This document shows, one piece after another, positions 41,486 through 49,974 of a stretch of 64,000 nucleotides of DNA. Both the position numbers and the translations under genes were made by a program. The notes beneath the pieces are model-generated. The model had not been told where the DNA came from. It saw nothing but the letters and a program-made list of their open reading frames with translations, and ran no database searches. Each line of letters starts with the position of its first letter. Position 1 is the first letter of the stretch. The stretch comes from Paraburkholderia caffeinitolerans (GTDB lineage: Bacteria > Pseudomonadota > Gammaproteobacteria > Burkholderiales > Burkholderiaceae): positions 62,001 to 126,000 of the forward strand of contig NZ_CADIKL010000018.1 in NCBI RefSeq assembly GCF_902859945.1, given 5' to 3'.

Positions 41486-42289
41486 ATGAGTGAAAACAAG
41501 GTGCTATTCGAGAAGGTCGGAAAGACGGCCGTCATCACGCTCAATCGCCCGCAGCGGCGCAATGCGCTTGACGAGGAGGCCAAGGCCATGCTGGCCGCTG
41601 CCATCGGAACCGCGCGCGAGGATCGTTCGATTGCGTCCGTGGTGCTGACGGGAGCGGGCGGCCACTTCTGCTCGGGAGCGGATCTCGGCGGTGGCGGCGG
41701 CGACGAAGAGGGCGAGATGCCGTTTATCGTGCGCGATGCGCTGCTGGGCGCCCACCGCTGGCATGCGGAGCTGATGGATCTGGAAAAGCCGGTGATCTCC
41801 GCCATCGACGGCTACGCCGTTGGCGCGGGGCTATCGCTCGCGCTGGCGGCGGATTTCATCGTCGCGAGCGATCGGGCGCGGCTCGTGTCGAACTTCCCGC
41901 GCATCGGCTTCGCACCCGACCTGGGGCTCATGTATATCCTGCCGCGCCTCGTCGGCCTCGCACGGGCCAAAGAAATTGTGTTCTCCGCGCGCGATGTGCT
42001 GGCCGACGAGGCGCTGGCGATCGGCCTCGTTCACGCCGTCGTGCCGGCCGAGCGCTTGCGCGAGAGCGCCATCGACTTTGCGCGGCGCTTCGACAACGCG
42101 CCGACGCACGTGCTCGGCATGGCCAAGGGCATCATGAACCGCACGTTCGAGACACCACGGCACGCCATGGTGCAGCTCGAAACGGCGGTGCAGGGCCTGT
42201 GCGCGGCGAGCCGCTACAACGCCGAAGCAGTGCGGCGCTTTTTTGCGAAAGAGGCGCCGCTTTATCCGGGCGCGCAGCGGCTCTTCTGA
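41486..42289 (+). CDS. Enoyl-CoA hydratase/isomerase family protein 4 (PaaG-like)
   Basis: A 267-residue paralog of crotonase 3. GGHFCSGADLGGGGGDEEGE, VGAGLSLALAADF and IGFAPDLGLMYILPRLVG show the same oxyanion hole and PD motif. AAGGAGAG precedes ATG 41486. Last gene of the operon started by crotonase 3 (40 nt after the racemase). The acidic Gly-rich loop (GGGGGDEEGE) is the main difference from its paralog. Confidence 0.87.
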   Translation: MSENKVLFEKVGKTAVITLNRPQRRNALDEEAKAMLAAAIGTAREDRSIASVVLTGAGGHFCSGADLGGGGGDEEGEMPFIVRDALLGAHRWHAELMDLEKPVISAIDGYAVGAGLSLALAADFIVASDRARLVSNFPRIGFAPDLGLMYILPRLVGLARAKEIVFSARDVLADEALAIGLVHAVVPAERLRESAIDFARRFDNAPTHVLGMAKGIMNRTFETPRHAMVQLETAVQGLCAASRYNAEAVRRFFAKEAPLYPGAQRLF

Positions 42290-42307
42290 GCGGCCGGCCA
42301 TCCACAA

Positions 42308-42342
42308 GGGGAGGGGAAGCGCTGCGCGGCGACGCCGTATCG
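42308..42342 (+). promoter_or_regulatory. LAL-box promoter G (SDR 2)
   Basis: GGGGAGGGG (42308-42316, preceded by AA), 19 nt, CGTATCG (42336-42342), 144 nt before the ATG at 42487. Confidence 0.55.
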
Positions 42343-42486
42343 TGTCACGCAGGCGGCCGGGAGCGCCTGCATCGGCTGGCGCTGGCGCGTTCTGCCAGGT
42401 CTTCTGGCGTTATTCAGCAACGGGCGTGCGGGGTAGGCCGAGCTCGCACCGCCTTTCATCATCATTCAGGACTTCGAGGCAATACC

Positions 42487-43395
42487 ATGACGATTCGATT
42501 TGACGGCCGGGTGGCCATTGTGACGGGCGCAGGCAACGGCCTTGGCCGAATCCATGCGCTGGAGCTGGCAAAGCGCGGCGCCAAAGTGGTGATCAACGAC
42601 TTCGGCGGCAGCCGTGACGGCCGGGGAGGTTCGTCCGACGCGGCGCTCGCCGTCGTCGAGGAAATCCGCAAGATCGGTGGCGAGGCCATCGCCAACGGCG
42701 CCAACGTCGCCGATTTCGAGCAGGTCACGGCGATGGCGGAAGAGGCCAAGGCGAAGTTCGGCCGCATCGACATTCTCATCAACAACGCGGGCATCCTGCG
42801 CGACAAGAGCTTCAGCAAGATGGACATGGCTGACTTCCGCGCGGTGGTGGACGTTCACCTGATGGGCTCGGCCTACTGCACGAAGGCCGTGTGGGACATC
42901 ATGCGCGAGCAGAACTACGGCCGCGTGCTGATGACGACCTCGGCGGCGGGCCTCTTTGGCAACTTCGGCCAGGCCAATTACGGCGCGGCGAAGATGGCCG
43001 TGGTGGGCCTCATGAACATGCTGGCCATCGAAGGCAAGAAGAACGACATCCGCGTGAATACCCTGGCGCCCATGGCCGCTACGCGCATGACCGAAGACAT
43101 CCTGCCCGAAGCCATCCTCAAGGCCACGGGCCCGGAGCAGGTGACGCCGGGCGCGCTCTTTCTCGTGAGCGAAAACGCGCCGAACAAGGTGGTGCTGGGC
43201 GCGAGCGGCGGTGCGTTCTCCGCCGTGCGCATCGTGGAGACCGCGCCTGTCGTCATTCAGGCCGGCGCGGTTTCGGCCGAGGCGGTGGAGGCGCATTTCG
43301 GGCAGATCGAGGACTGGAGCACGTCGGCATATCGCGACGACGCGAATCAGCAGGTGCATGCCTTCGTCACCGCGATGCAGCGCGCCGCCGCGTAA
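42487..43395 (+). CDS. SDR-family 3-hydroxyacyl-CoA dehydrogenase-like (MFE-2 type)
   Basis: A 302-residue SDR of the form found as the dehydrogenase part of peroxisomal multifunctional enzyme 2: RVAIVTGAGNGLGRIHALELAKRG, VVINDFGGSRDG with the extended insert, NNAGILRDKSF, TTSAAGLFGNFGQANYGAAK with Ser, Tyr and Lys, and NTLAPMAATRMTED. This type oxidises R-3-hydroxyacyl-CoAs, matching the R-hydratase (MaoC) upstream. GAGG before the ATG. Probably co-transcribed with the ligase 198 nt downstream or with its own promoter. Confidence 0.9.
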   Translation: MTIRFDGRVAIVTGAGNGLGRIHALELAKRGAKVVINDFGGSRDGRGGSSDAALAVVEEIRKIGGEAIANGANVADFEQVTAMAEEAKAKFGRIDILINNAGILRDKSFSKMDMADFRAVVDVHLMGSAYCTKAVWDIMREQNYGRVLMTTSAAGLFGNFGQANYGAAKMAVVGLMNMLAIEGKKNDIRVNTLAPMAATRMTEDILPEAILKATGPEQVTPGALFLVSENAPNKVVLGASGGAFSAVRIVETAPVVIQAGAVSAEAVEAHFGQIEDWSTSAYRDDANQQVHAFVTAMQRAAA

Positions 43396-43593
43396 GCCGG
43401 CGGTTCGCATCAGCAGGACCGGAGGAGGCCTCGACGCTTTCGTCCTGGCGCAGGCGTATCGAGGGAAGTGACGCGGCTGCCGGCATGGCGAGTGCCGGCA
43501 ATGCCGTTTCTCAGGTCTGCCACAATATAAAGGGCGCCCGCAGGCGCCATACCGCGATGCCTTGCCCGACCGGCATCGCCCCAGGAGACAACC

Positions 43594-45162
43594 TTGAAAA
43601 CCAGCTTCGCCCGTCTGTTCGGCAATCTCGTCCTGCGCTTCGGGGACCGGGAGGCGCTCGTCAACATCGAGCGCAATCGCCGTTATACCTACCGTGAGTT
43701 CCACTCGCTGACCAACCGCATCGTGAACATGATGCGCGATCGCCTGGCGCTTGCGCGAGGCGACATCTGGCTGTGCCTGCTTGAAAACGACAATATGGCC
43801 CTGCTGCACTTCTGGACCGCATTGAAGGGCGAGGCCGCAGGCGCATACACCAACTTCCGCGATTCGTTCGAGGAGCATTGCCGCCAGGCCGAGTACATCC
43901 GGCCGAAGGTGGTCTTTGTCGAGACCGCACTGCTGGAGCGCTACTTCGAGCCGCTGCGCGCGCTCGGCGCCACCGTCGTGTGCATGGACCCGCCGCCGGT
44001 GCAGCGCGAGGGGCTGCTCTATTTCTGGGACCTGCTCGAAGGCGTGCCGGACCATGATCCCGGTGTGGAAAGCGACGCCCAGCACGACATTCTCGTCTAC
44101 CGCTTCACGGGCGGCACGACCGGCGCCGGCAAGTGCGCGCAGTATTCGATGGACAACTGGCTCGCGTGCCGCGACACCATGTTCATGGAGCCCGACCAGT
44201 TCCAGTTGCCTGACACGCGCATGCTGCACATGGCGCCCATCAGCCATGGATCGGGCTTCGGTGTGCTCGCCACGCTGTTCCGGGGCGGCTGCACCGTCAC
44301 GCAGAATTTGCCCGACCTCGCGCTGATGTGCAGGAACATCGAGGCCGAGAAGATCACGATGACCCTGCTGCTGCCGACGCTGATCTACCGTCTGCTGGAA
44401 CTGCCCGAGGCAGCGCGCTTCGACCTGTCCTCGCTGCGCACCGTCGCCTATGGTGGCGCGCCGATGAGCCCGGCGAAGCTGAGGCTCGCGCAGCAGCGCT
44501 TCGGCAATATCTTCATGCAGTTCTACGGCGCGACCGAAAGTCTGCAGTCGGTGGGCATTCTCGGCAAAGCCGACCATTTGAGCGCGACGGACAAGCAACT
44601 CGGCTCCGCGGGCCGCCTGCAGCCCGGCGTGGAAGTGAGGTTCGTCGGCGAGGACGGCACGGATCAGCCGCCCGGCTCGATCGGCGAAATCTGGGTGCGC
44701 AGCCGCGGCGTTATTTCGGGGTACTACCGGAACCCGGAGGCTACGGCGGCCGAATTCGAGGATGGCTTCTGGAAATCGGGCGATCTCGGCTATGTCGACG
44801 AACAGGGGTTCGTCTATCTCGTAGACCGCAAGAAGGACATGATCATCACGGGCGGATTCAACGTCTATGCGGTCGAAGTGGAGGCGGCGCTCAGTGCGCA
44901 TCCGGCCGTGTCGATGGCCGCTGCCATAGGCATTCCGCATGAGGAGTGGGGCGAGGCCGTGCACGCCGAAGTCAGGCTCAAGGAGGGCGAGCAGGTCAGC
45001 GCCGAAGCGCTGATCGAATTCGTCAAGGCAAAGCTTGGCCGATTCAAGGCGCCCAAGTCGATCGTGTTCGTCGATGCGCTGCCGATCAGCGTGGTCGGCA
45101 AGGTCCTGCGCCGCCAGGTGCGGGAGAAGTACTGGCAAGGCAAGGACCGCAACATCGGGTAA
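43594..45162 (+). CDS. Acyl-CoA ligase (ANL superfamily), copy 2
   Basis: A 522-residue AMP-forming acyl-CoA ligase, a paralog of the ligase at 24238-25815. P-loop YRFTGGTTGAGKCAQYS near 169, YGATES near 312, SGDLGYVDEQGF, DRKKDMIITGGFNVYAVEVE, and the catalytic Lys of LPISVVGKVLRRQ. TTG 43594 is the start: CAGGAGACAACC precedes it and the sequence then aligns with the N-terminus of copy 1. Followed by a strong terminator. Confidence 0.9.
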   Translation: MKTSFARLFGNLVLRFGDREALVNIERNRRYTYREFHSLTNRIVNMMRDRLALARGDIWLCLLENDNMALLHFWTALKGEAAGAYTNFRDSFEEHCRQAEYIRPKVVFVETALLERYFEPLRALGATVVCMDPPPVQREGLLYFWDLLEGVPDHDPGVESDAQHDILVYRFTGGTTGAGKCAQYSMDNWLACRDTMFMEPDQFQLPDTRMLHMAPISHGSGFGVLATLFRGGCTVTQNLPDLALMCRNIEAEKITMTLLLPTLIYRLLELPEAARFDLSSLRTVAYGGAPMSPAKLRLAQQRFGNIFMQFYGATESLQSVGILGKADHLSATDKQLGSAGRLQPGVEVRFVGEDGTDQPPGSIGEIWVRSRGVISGYYRNPEATAAEFEDGFWKSGDLGYVDEQGFVYLVDRKKDMIITGGFNVYAVEVEAALSAHPAVSMAAAIGIPHEEWGEAVHAEVRLKEGEQVSAEALIEFVKAKLGRFKAPKSIVFVDALPISVVGKVLRRQVREKYWQGKDRNIG

Positions 45163-45194
45163 CGCATCGCAGGCACGCCGGCGGAGCACCTCAG

Positions 45195-45240
45195 GCCCGC
45201 GTCAACCGTCGCTCGAAAGGCGGCGGTTGACGCGGGCTTT
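45195..45240 (+). terminator. Strong Rho-independent terminator
   Basis: GCCCGCGTCAACCG pairs perfectly over 14 bases with CGGTTGACGCGGGC, then TTT, just after ligase 2. Confidence 0.85.
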
Positions 45241-45293
45241 GTCGTTCGGAGTACCGCCTTTCCTGGGCCGCGACGATGCGCGCGGGCATGCGC

Positions 45294-45385
45294 GTGATTG
45301 CGCGCAGATACACAGGGATAGTCCCCATCCCCTCCATACCCCCTCCTTTTTATGGGGGAAAAGACGCAATCACCGGTGCTACCTT
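45294..45385 (+). promoter_or_regulatory. Control region of the DUF1302 operon with reverse-oriented LAL boxes
   Basis: CTACCTT (45379-45385) occupies the -10 position and TATGGGGGAA (45351-45360) is a degenerate G-rich box 18 nt upstream. Further up are CCCCATCCCC (45323-45332, reverse complement GGGGATGGGG, one base from the MalT consensus) and ACCCCCTCC (45338-45346), both on the minus strand. A 9-bp inverted repeat, GTGATTGCG (45294-45302) and CGCAATCAC (45365-45373), encloses them. Confidence 0.5.
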
Positions 45386-45509
45386 GGCCCTGGCTTAGCG
45401 GTGTCATCGGGATGTGCAACACGTTCTACTCATCGTCGAGGCGTTACTCCTCATCCCGTAGGCGCTCGTAGCCGATTCAGCTTCAAATAAAAAACAAGGA
45501 GACGAGGAG

Positions 45510-47282
45510 ATGTTGCGCAAGAACCGGAAAGACCGCAGGCCCGTAACCCTGCCGCGCCTCACGGCGCTCGCCAGTTTGCTGGCGGCCATGATGCCGCTCC
45601 AGGCCCACGCGTTCAAGTTCGACACCGGCATGTCCGGCTGGGACGTCAACTGGGACAACACGGTCAGCTACAACCTCGGCATGCGTGCCGAGGGCGTCGA
45701 TCCCATGATCGGCAATAACCCGAATTTCGACGACGGCGACTACAAGTTCAGCCACGCGGGCGACATCGTCACGAACCGGCTCTCGATCCTCACCGAGTTC
45801 ACGGCCTCCTACAACGACTACGTGGGCTTTCGGCTGTCGGCCTCGGCGTGGAAGGACTTCGCGTACGGCAGCGGCGACGCGACCAACCCGGGCGTCTACG
45901 CGCCGGGCATCAGCTATCAGTCGCTGCGGGCCTATCCGAACGGCACTTACGGGTCGTTCACGAACCGCTACTACGTGCAGGGCGCGCAGCTGCTCGACGG
46001 CTTCGCGTTCTACAACACGAGCCTCGCCGGCCACGCGATCTACCTGAAGGCCGGTCAGTTCACCGAATACTGGGGCAACTCGCTGCTCTCGCCGACCCAG
46101 GGCATCTCCTACGCGCAGAGCGCGACGGACGGCATCAAGGCATTCAATTCGCCGGGCACGACAACGAAGGAATTACTGCTGCCGCGCCCGCAGATCAGCA
46201 TGACCGCGCAGGTCACGCCGCAAGTCTCGGTTTCGGGCCAGTATGAGCTGGGCTGGATGTACAACCGGCTACCGACGGGCGGCACCTATATCGAGGCCAA
46301 TGACGCCGTCGCCCAGGGGCCTTCGGGGCTCTTCATCACGACCTTGCCGGGTGCGCTGCGGCCGTTGCTCGGGATGCCGCCCGGCGGTGCGTTCGGCTAT
46401 GTCGTGCCGCAGGGCAATGCCATCACGCCGCCGCAGGTCGACAACAACTTCGGCCTCAAGCTCGGCTGGACACCGCAGTTCATGCAAGGCGCCATGAACT
46501 TCTACTTCCGGCGACTGGACGAAACCCAGCCGTGGGTTCTCGCGAACTGGCGGGCGATTCCCGCGCTGCACACGGCCCTGCCGACCGACTATCACCTTGC
46601 CTACAACCGCGGCGTCCAGCTGTTCGGCTACAGCCTCGATACGACGCTTGGCGACGTGAGCGTCGGCTTCGAAGCTTCGTATCGGCACAACACCGCACTC
46701 AATACCGCGCTGAGCCCGGCCATCTTGAACCAGACCGAAGGTGCGAAGGGCGACGTCCTCAACATCGTGACGAACGCGATCATTCCGCTTTCGAAATCGC
46801 CGCTCTGGCAAACCGGTACGCTCACCGCGGAAATTGGCTATACGCATCTGCTCTCCGTCACGCAGAACGCGCAGCTCTACAACGGCGTCGGCTACGCGGG
46901 ATGCCCGAGCAACGACAAGTGGAACGGCTGCTCGACGAAGGATTACGTGGGCTTTGGCGTCGTGTTCCAGCCGCAATGGCTGCAGGTCTTTCCGGGTATC
47001 GACCTGAGCATGCCTACCTCGCTCACGGGCGGCATTTGGGGCACCAATCCGATCAACCCCGGTCCGGCGGGCGGCGCCCAGGGCTTCTTCCAGTACTCGA
47101 TCGGCGTGCAGGCGCTCATTCGCCAGCGGGCGACGCTCACGCTTTCGTACATCGGCTACCACTCGCACGTGAACACCACGGCGGTGACGCCCTCAGGCCT
47201 GCCGTACGCCAGCACGGGCAACGGTCTGATTGACCTGAACGACCGCCCGTGGGTGTCGCTCGCATTCCAGTCCTCGTTCTGA
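45510..47282 (+). CDS. DUF1302 outer-membrane protein
   Basis: A 590-residue exported protein. Signal peptide with a long basic lead (RKNRKDRRP) and cleavage after AHA, then FKFDTGMSGWDVNWDNTVSYNLG, the usual start of DUF1302 proteins, and a Phe-terminated C-terminus (VSLAFQSSF), so an outer-membrane beta-barrel is expected. DUF1302, DUF1329, a YCF48-like protein and an MMPL exporter recur together near steroid, terpene and other lipid catabolism genes; the set is thought to move hydrophobic compounds across the envelope. First gene of that four-gene operon. GGAGACGAGGAG before the ATG. Confidence 0.88.
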   Translation: MLRKNRKDRRPVTLPRLTALASLLAAMMPLQAHAFKFDTGMSGWDVNWDNTVSYNLGMRAEGVDPMIGNNPNFDDGDYKFSHAGDIVTNRLSILTEFTASYNDYVGFRLSASAWKDFAYGSGDATNPGVYAPGISYQSLRAYPNGTYGSFTNRYYVQGAQLLDGFAFYNTSLAGHAIYLKAGQFTEYWGNSLLSPTQGISYAQSATDGIKAFNSPGTTTKELLLPRPQISMTAQVTPQVSVSGQYELGWMYNRLPTGGTYIEANDAVAQGPSGLFITTLPGALRPLLGMPPGGAFGYVVPQGNAITPPQVDNNFGLKLGWTPQFMQGAMNFYFRRLDETQPWVLANWRAIPALHTALPTDYHLAYNRGVQLFGYSLDTTLGDVSVGFEASYRHNTALNTALSPAILNQTEGAKGDVLNIVTNAIIPLSKSPLWQTGTLTAEIGYTHLLSVTQNAQLYNGVGYAGCPSNDKWNGCSTKDYVGFGVVFQPQWLQVFPGIDLSMPTSLTGGIWGTNPINPGPAGGAQGFFQYSIGVQALIRQRATLTLSYIGYHSHVNTTAVTPSGLPYASTGNGLIDLNDRPWVSLAFQSSF

Positions 47283-47309
47283 GACACAAAACACACAGGA
47301 GACAAGCTC

Positions 47310-48683
47310 ATGAAACTTCTGCTTCAACTGGCCGCGGCAGGCCTCGTGACGTGGCATGCCGCCGGTGCGCTGGCCGCGGTTTCGGCCGACGAGGCCAAAC
47401 AGCTGGGCACCACGCTCACGGAATTCGGCGCCCAAAAGGCGGGCAGCGCAGATGGTGCGATTCCCGCGTATACCGGCGGCCTCACGACGCCGCCCGCGGA
47501 CTACGTACCGAACAGCGGCAAGTGGCCCGACCCGTACAAGGACGAAAAGCCGCTCCTGGCGGTGAACCCGGGCAACATGGGGCAATACGCAGACCAGCTG
47601 ACGCCAGGCGTGCAGGCGCTGCTCAAGCGCTTCCCCGACTTCCGCCTCGACGTCTATCCGACTCATCGTTCGGTGTACTACCCGAAATGGGTGATCGACA
47701 ACACGCTGAAGAACGCTACGAGCGCACACCTCGCCGGCAAGATCGAAGGCGATGGCGTAGAGGGCGCTTTTGGCGGCATTCCGTTTCCGATGCCGAAAAA
47801 CGGCTATGAAGTCGTGTGGAATGCGCTGCTCAACTACCGGCGCACCGAATTCTCGGCCATCAATATGGGCGGCAACCTCGTCGATTCCTCGGGTGGGCGC
47901 ACGGCGCTTCCCGTGCTCAACGTGACGGAGTATCGCCCCTACTACGATCAGAAGTACACGCGCGACACGTTCAAGGGTTCCTATGACCGTGCATGGATCC
48001 AGATCCTCACGCCGCCGACGCTCGCAGGCCAGACCGTGCTCGTCGACTACCCCGTCAACTACTCGGTTGCCGATCAGAGCACATGGGCCTACTTCCCGGC
48101 ACAGCGGCGCACGCGCATGGCGCCCGACTACGAGTACGACACCCCGGCGTCGAGCTATGGCGGCGTGCTCTTCTGGGACGAAGGCAACATGTTCCAGGGA
48201 CGCATGGACCGCTTCGACTTCAAGCTGATCGGGGTGAAGGAGATGATCGTTCCGTACAACAACTATCGTCTGTCGCAGCTCCCGGTGGATGACGTGCTCG
48301 GGCCGAAGCACATCAAGCCGGACGTGGTGCGCTGGGAGCGCCATCGTGTCTGGGTTGTCGAGGCCACCTTGAAGCCCGATGCGCGGCATGCCTATGAGAA
48401 GCGCACCCTGTACGTCGACGAGGACGGCTGGACCTTCGTGGAGGCGGACGGCTACGGGCATGACGGCAAGCTGTGGCGCGTGGGTCTGAACTACCATTTC
48501 CCGCTCTACGACGGTGGCGGCGTTTACGCATTCACCTACGGTTTCTACGACCTCGAGAAAGGCAACTACTTCCTCACCTGGATGACGGGGCAGAACGGCG
48601 CGCCCCTGTTGCGCGTCGCCGACCATCTGAGCAAGCCGAATCTGTTCACGCCCGCGGGCATGGCCGGCACGGGCTTGCGTTGA
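47310..48683 (+). CDS. DUF1329 outer-membrane lipoprotein-sorting-like protein
   Basis: A 457-residue exported protein with a signal peptide ending near ALA (residues 1-25) and the DUF1329 pattern: AVSADEAKQLGTTLTEFGAQ, PAYTGGL, YPTHRSV, EVVWNALLNYR, YFPAQRRTRMAPDYEYDTP, DRFDFKLIGVKEMIVPYNNY, and RWERHRVWVVEATLK. The fold is LolA/LolB-like, suggesting binding of a lipid in the periplasm. GGAG before the ATG; 27 nt after DUF1302. Confidence 0.9.
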   Translation: MKLLLQLAAAGLVTWHAAGALAAVSADEAKQLGTTLTEFGAQKAGSADGAIPAYTGGLTTPPADYVPNSGKWPDPYKDEKPLLAVNPGNMGQYADQLTPGVQALLKRFPDFRLDVYPTHRSVYYPKWVIDNTLKNATSAHLAGKIEGDGVEGAFGGIPFPMPKNGYEVVWNALLNYRRTEFSAINMGGNLVDSSGGRTALPVLNVTEYRPYYDQKYTRDTFKGSYDRAWIQILTPPTLAGQTVLVDYPVNYSVADQSTWAYFPAQRRTRMAPDYEYDTPASSYGGVLFWDEGNMFQGRMDRFDFKLIGVKEMIVPYNNYRLSQLPVDDVLGPKHIKPDVVRWERHRVWVVEATLKPDARHAYEKRTLYVDEDGWTFVEADGYGHDGKLWRVGLNYHFPLYDGGGVYAFTYGFYDLEKGNYFLTWMTGQNGAPLLRVADHLSKPNLFTPAGMAGTGLR

Positions 48684-48782
48684 CGCGCGGCGCGTCACTT
48701 CAGCGTGGGGCCGCGGCCTTGCCGGCATCCTGCCGGCAGGCATCGTGCGGTCCCCTTTGGATAGCCCCGATCGAGGTACACG

Positions 48783-49943
48783 ATGCTTCATGACAGATAC
48801 GCCGGAAGGGCGGCACGCGCTGCCTTCGTCTGGATCGCGCTGGCGAGTGCGGGCGCCGCGGCGTTTGCACAGGCGGGACAGGGGAGCGGCGCGGAGCCCC
48901 ATGCGCCTGCCGCTTCTTCTGCGCTGAAAGACCCGTTCGTCGATCCACTCGACGCATCGGCGCTGAAGTACCCGCGCGTCGCGGGGCGGCCCGTGATGGC
49001 CGTCGCGCGCGCCGGGACGCGCCTTGTTGCCGTGGGCATGCGCGGTCTGATCGCCGTTTCCGACGACGAGGGCAAGACGTGGACTCAAGTGGGCGCGCCT
49101 GTACGCAGCGACCTGCTGGCACTCGCTTTCCCGAACGCAACGGACGGCTGGATCGTCGGCCACGACGGTGTGGTCCTGCACACAGCGGACGGCGGCCGCA
49201 CGTGGACGCGCCAACTCGATGGCCGCATGGCGGCCACGACGCTCGCGGCGTACTACAAGCAGAAAATCGCCGCCGGCGACACGGCGCTGCAACCGTTTCT
49301 CGACCAGTTGATGCTCAACTACCGGGAGGGACCTTCGCTGCCGCTCTTGAGCGTAGCGTTTAGCGACGCCAGTCATGGCATGGCCGTTGGACCGTTCGGC
49401 ATGGCAATCGCAACGGACGATGGCGGCAGGACATGGCGGCCAATGCTCGAACGCTTCGACAATCCGCAGTTCCTGCATCTGAATGCCGTATTCGGGTTCG
49501 GCGGCGAAGTTTATGTCGCGGCCGAGCAGGGTACCGTGTTCCGGCTCGACCTTGCGAGCGGAAGGTTCCTCGCGATCAAGACCGGCTATGCGGGTAGTTT
49601 CTTTGGGGTGACGGCCGACGAGCACACGCTGCTCGCCTTCGGGCTGCGCGGCACGATCTACAGGAGTACGGATCAAGGTTCGACGTGGACGCGTACCCCC
49701 AGCCCGCTGCACGGCGCGGTGACGGGCGCATCGCCTGTTGCGCCGCTGCACGCGTCGAACCACGCATTCGTGTTTGTCACGGCGGCCGGTGAAGCGGCGC
49801 TGTACGACGCAGGCGAGAACCGCTACAAGCTGCTCGATGTCGGGCGCCCGTCCGTGCTGACGGGCGTGCTTTCGCTGAGCGACGGCGCGCTTGCCGTCAC
49901 CTCGCTGGCTGGCCCGTCCGTGGCCTCCACCTCCACGCATTAA
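48783..49943 (+). CDS. YCF48/BNR-repeat beta-propeller periplasmic protein
   Basis: A 386-residue exported protein. After a signal peptide (AAFVWIALASAGAAAFAQ) it has repeated propeller blades recognisable by SDDEGKTWTQ, TADGGRTWTR, TDDGGRTWRP and STDQGSTWTR, as in YCF48/photosystem II assembly-like and sialidase BNR repeats. In this operon context it is an accessory of the MMPL exporter. GAGG precedes ATG 48783. A carbohydrate role is unlikely. Confidence 0.87.
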   Translation: MLHDRYAGRAARAAFVWIALASAGAAAFAQAGQGSGAEPHAPAASSALKDPFVDPLDASALKYPRVAGRPVMAVARAGTRLVAVGMRGLIAVSDDEGKTWTQVGAPVRSDLLALAFPNATDGWIVGHDGVVLHTADGGRTWTRQLDGRMAATTLAAYYKQKIAAGDTALQPFLDQLMLNYREGPSLPLLSVAFSDASHGMAVGPFGMAIATDDGGRTWRPMLERFDNPQFLHLNAVFGFGGEVYVAAEQGTVFRLDLASGRFLAIKTGYAGSFFGVTADEHTLLAFGLRGTIYRSTDQGSTWTRTPSPLHGAVTGASPVAPLHASNHAFVFVTAAGEAALYDAGENRYKLLDVGRPSVLTGVLSLSDGALAVTSLAGPSVASTSTH

Positions 49944-49974
49944 CCCTGACTGCACACCTAAAGAGAGCATCGGT

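Noticed and set aside
42466..45189. A 907-codon open frame on the minus strand
   Set aside because: It lies opposite the SDR and ligase genes, has His/Arg-rich composition without domains, and mirrors their codon structure.
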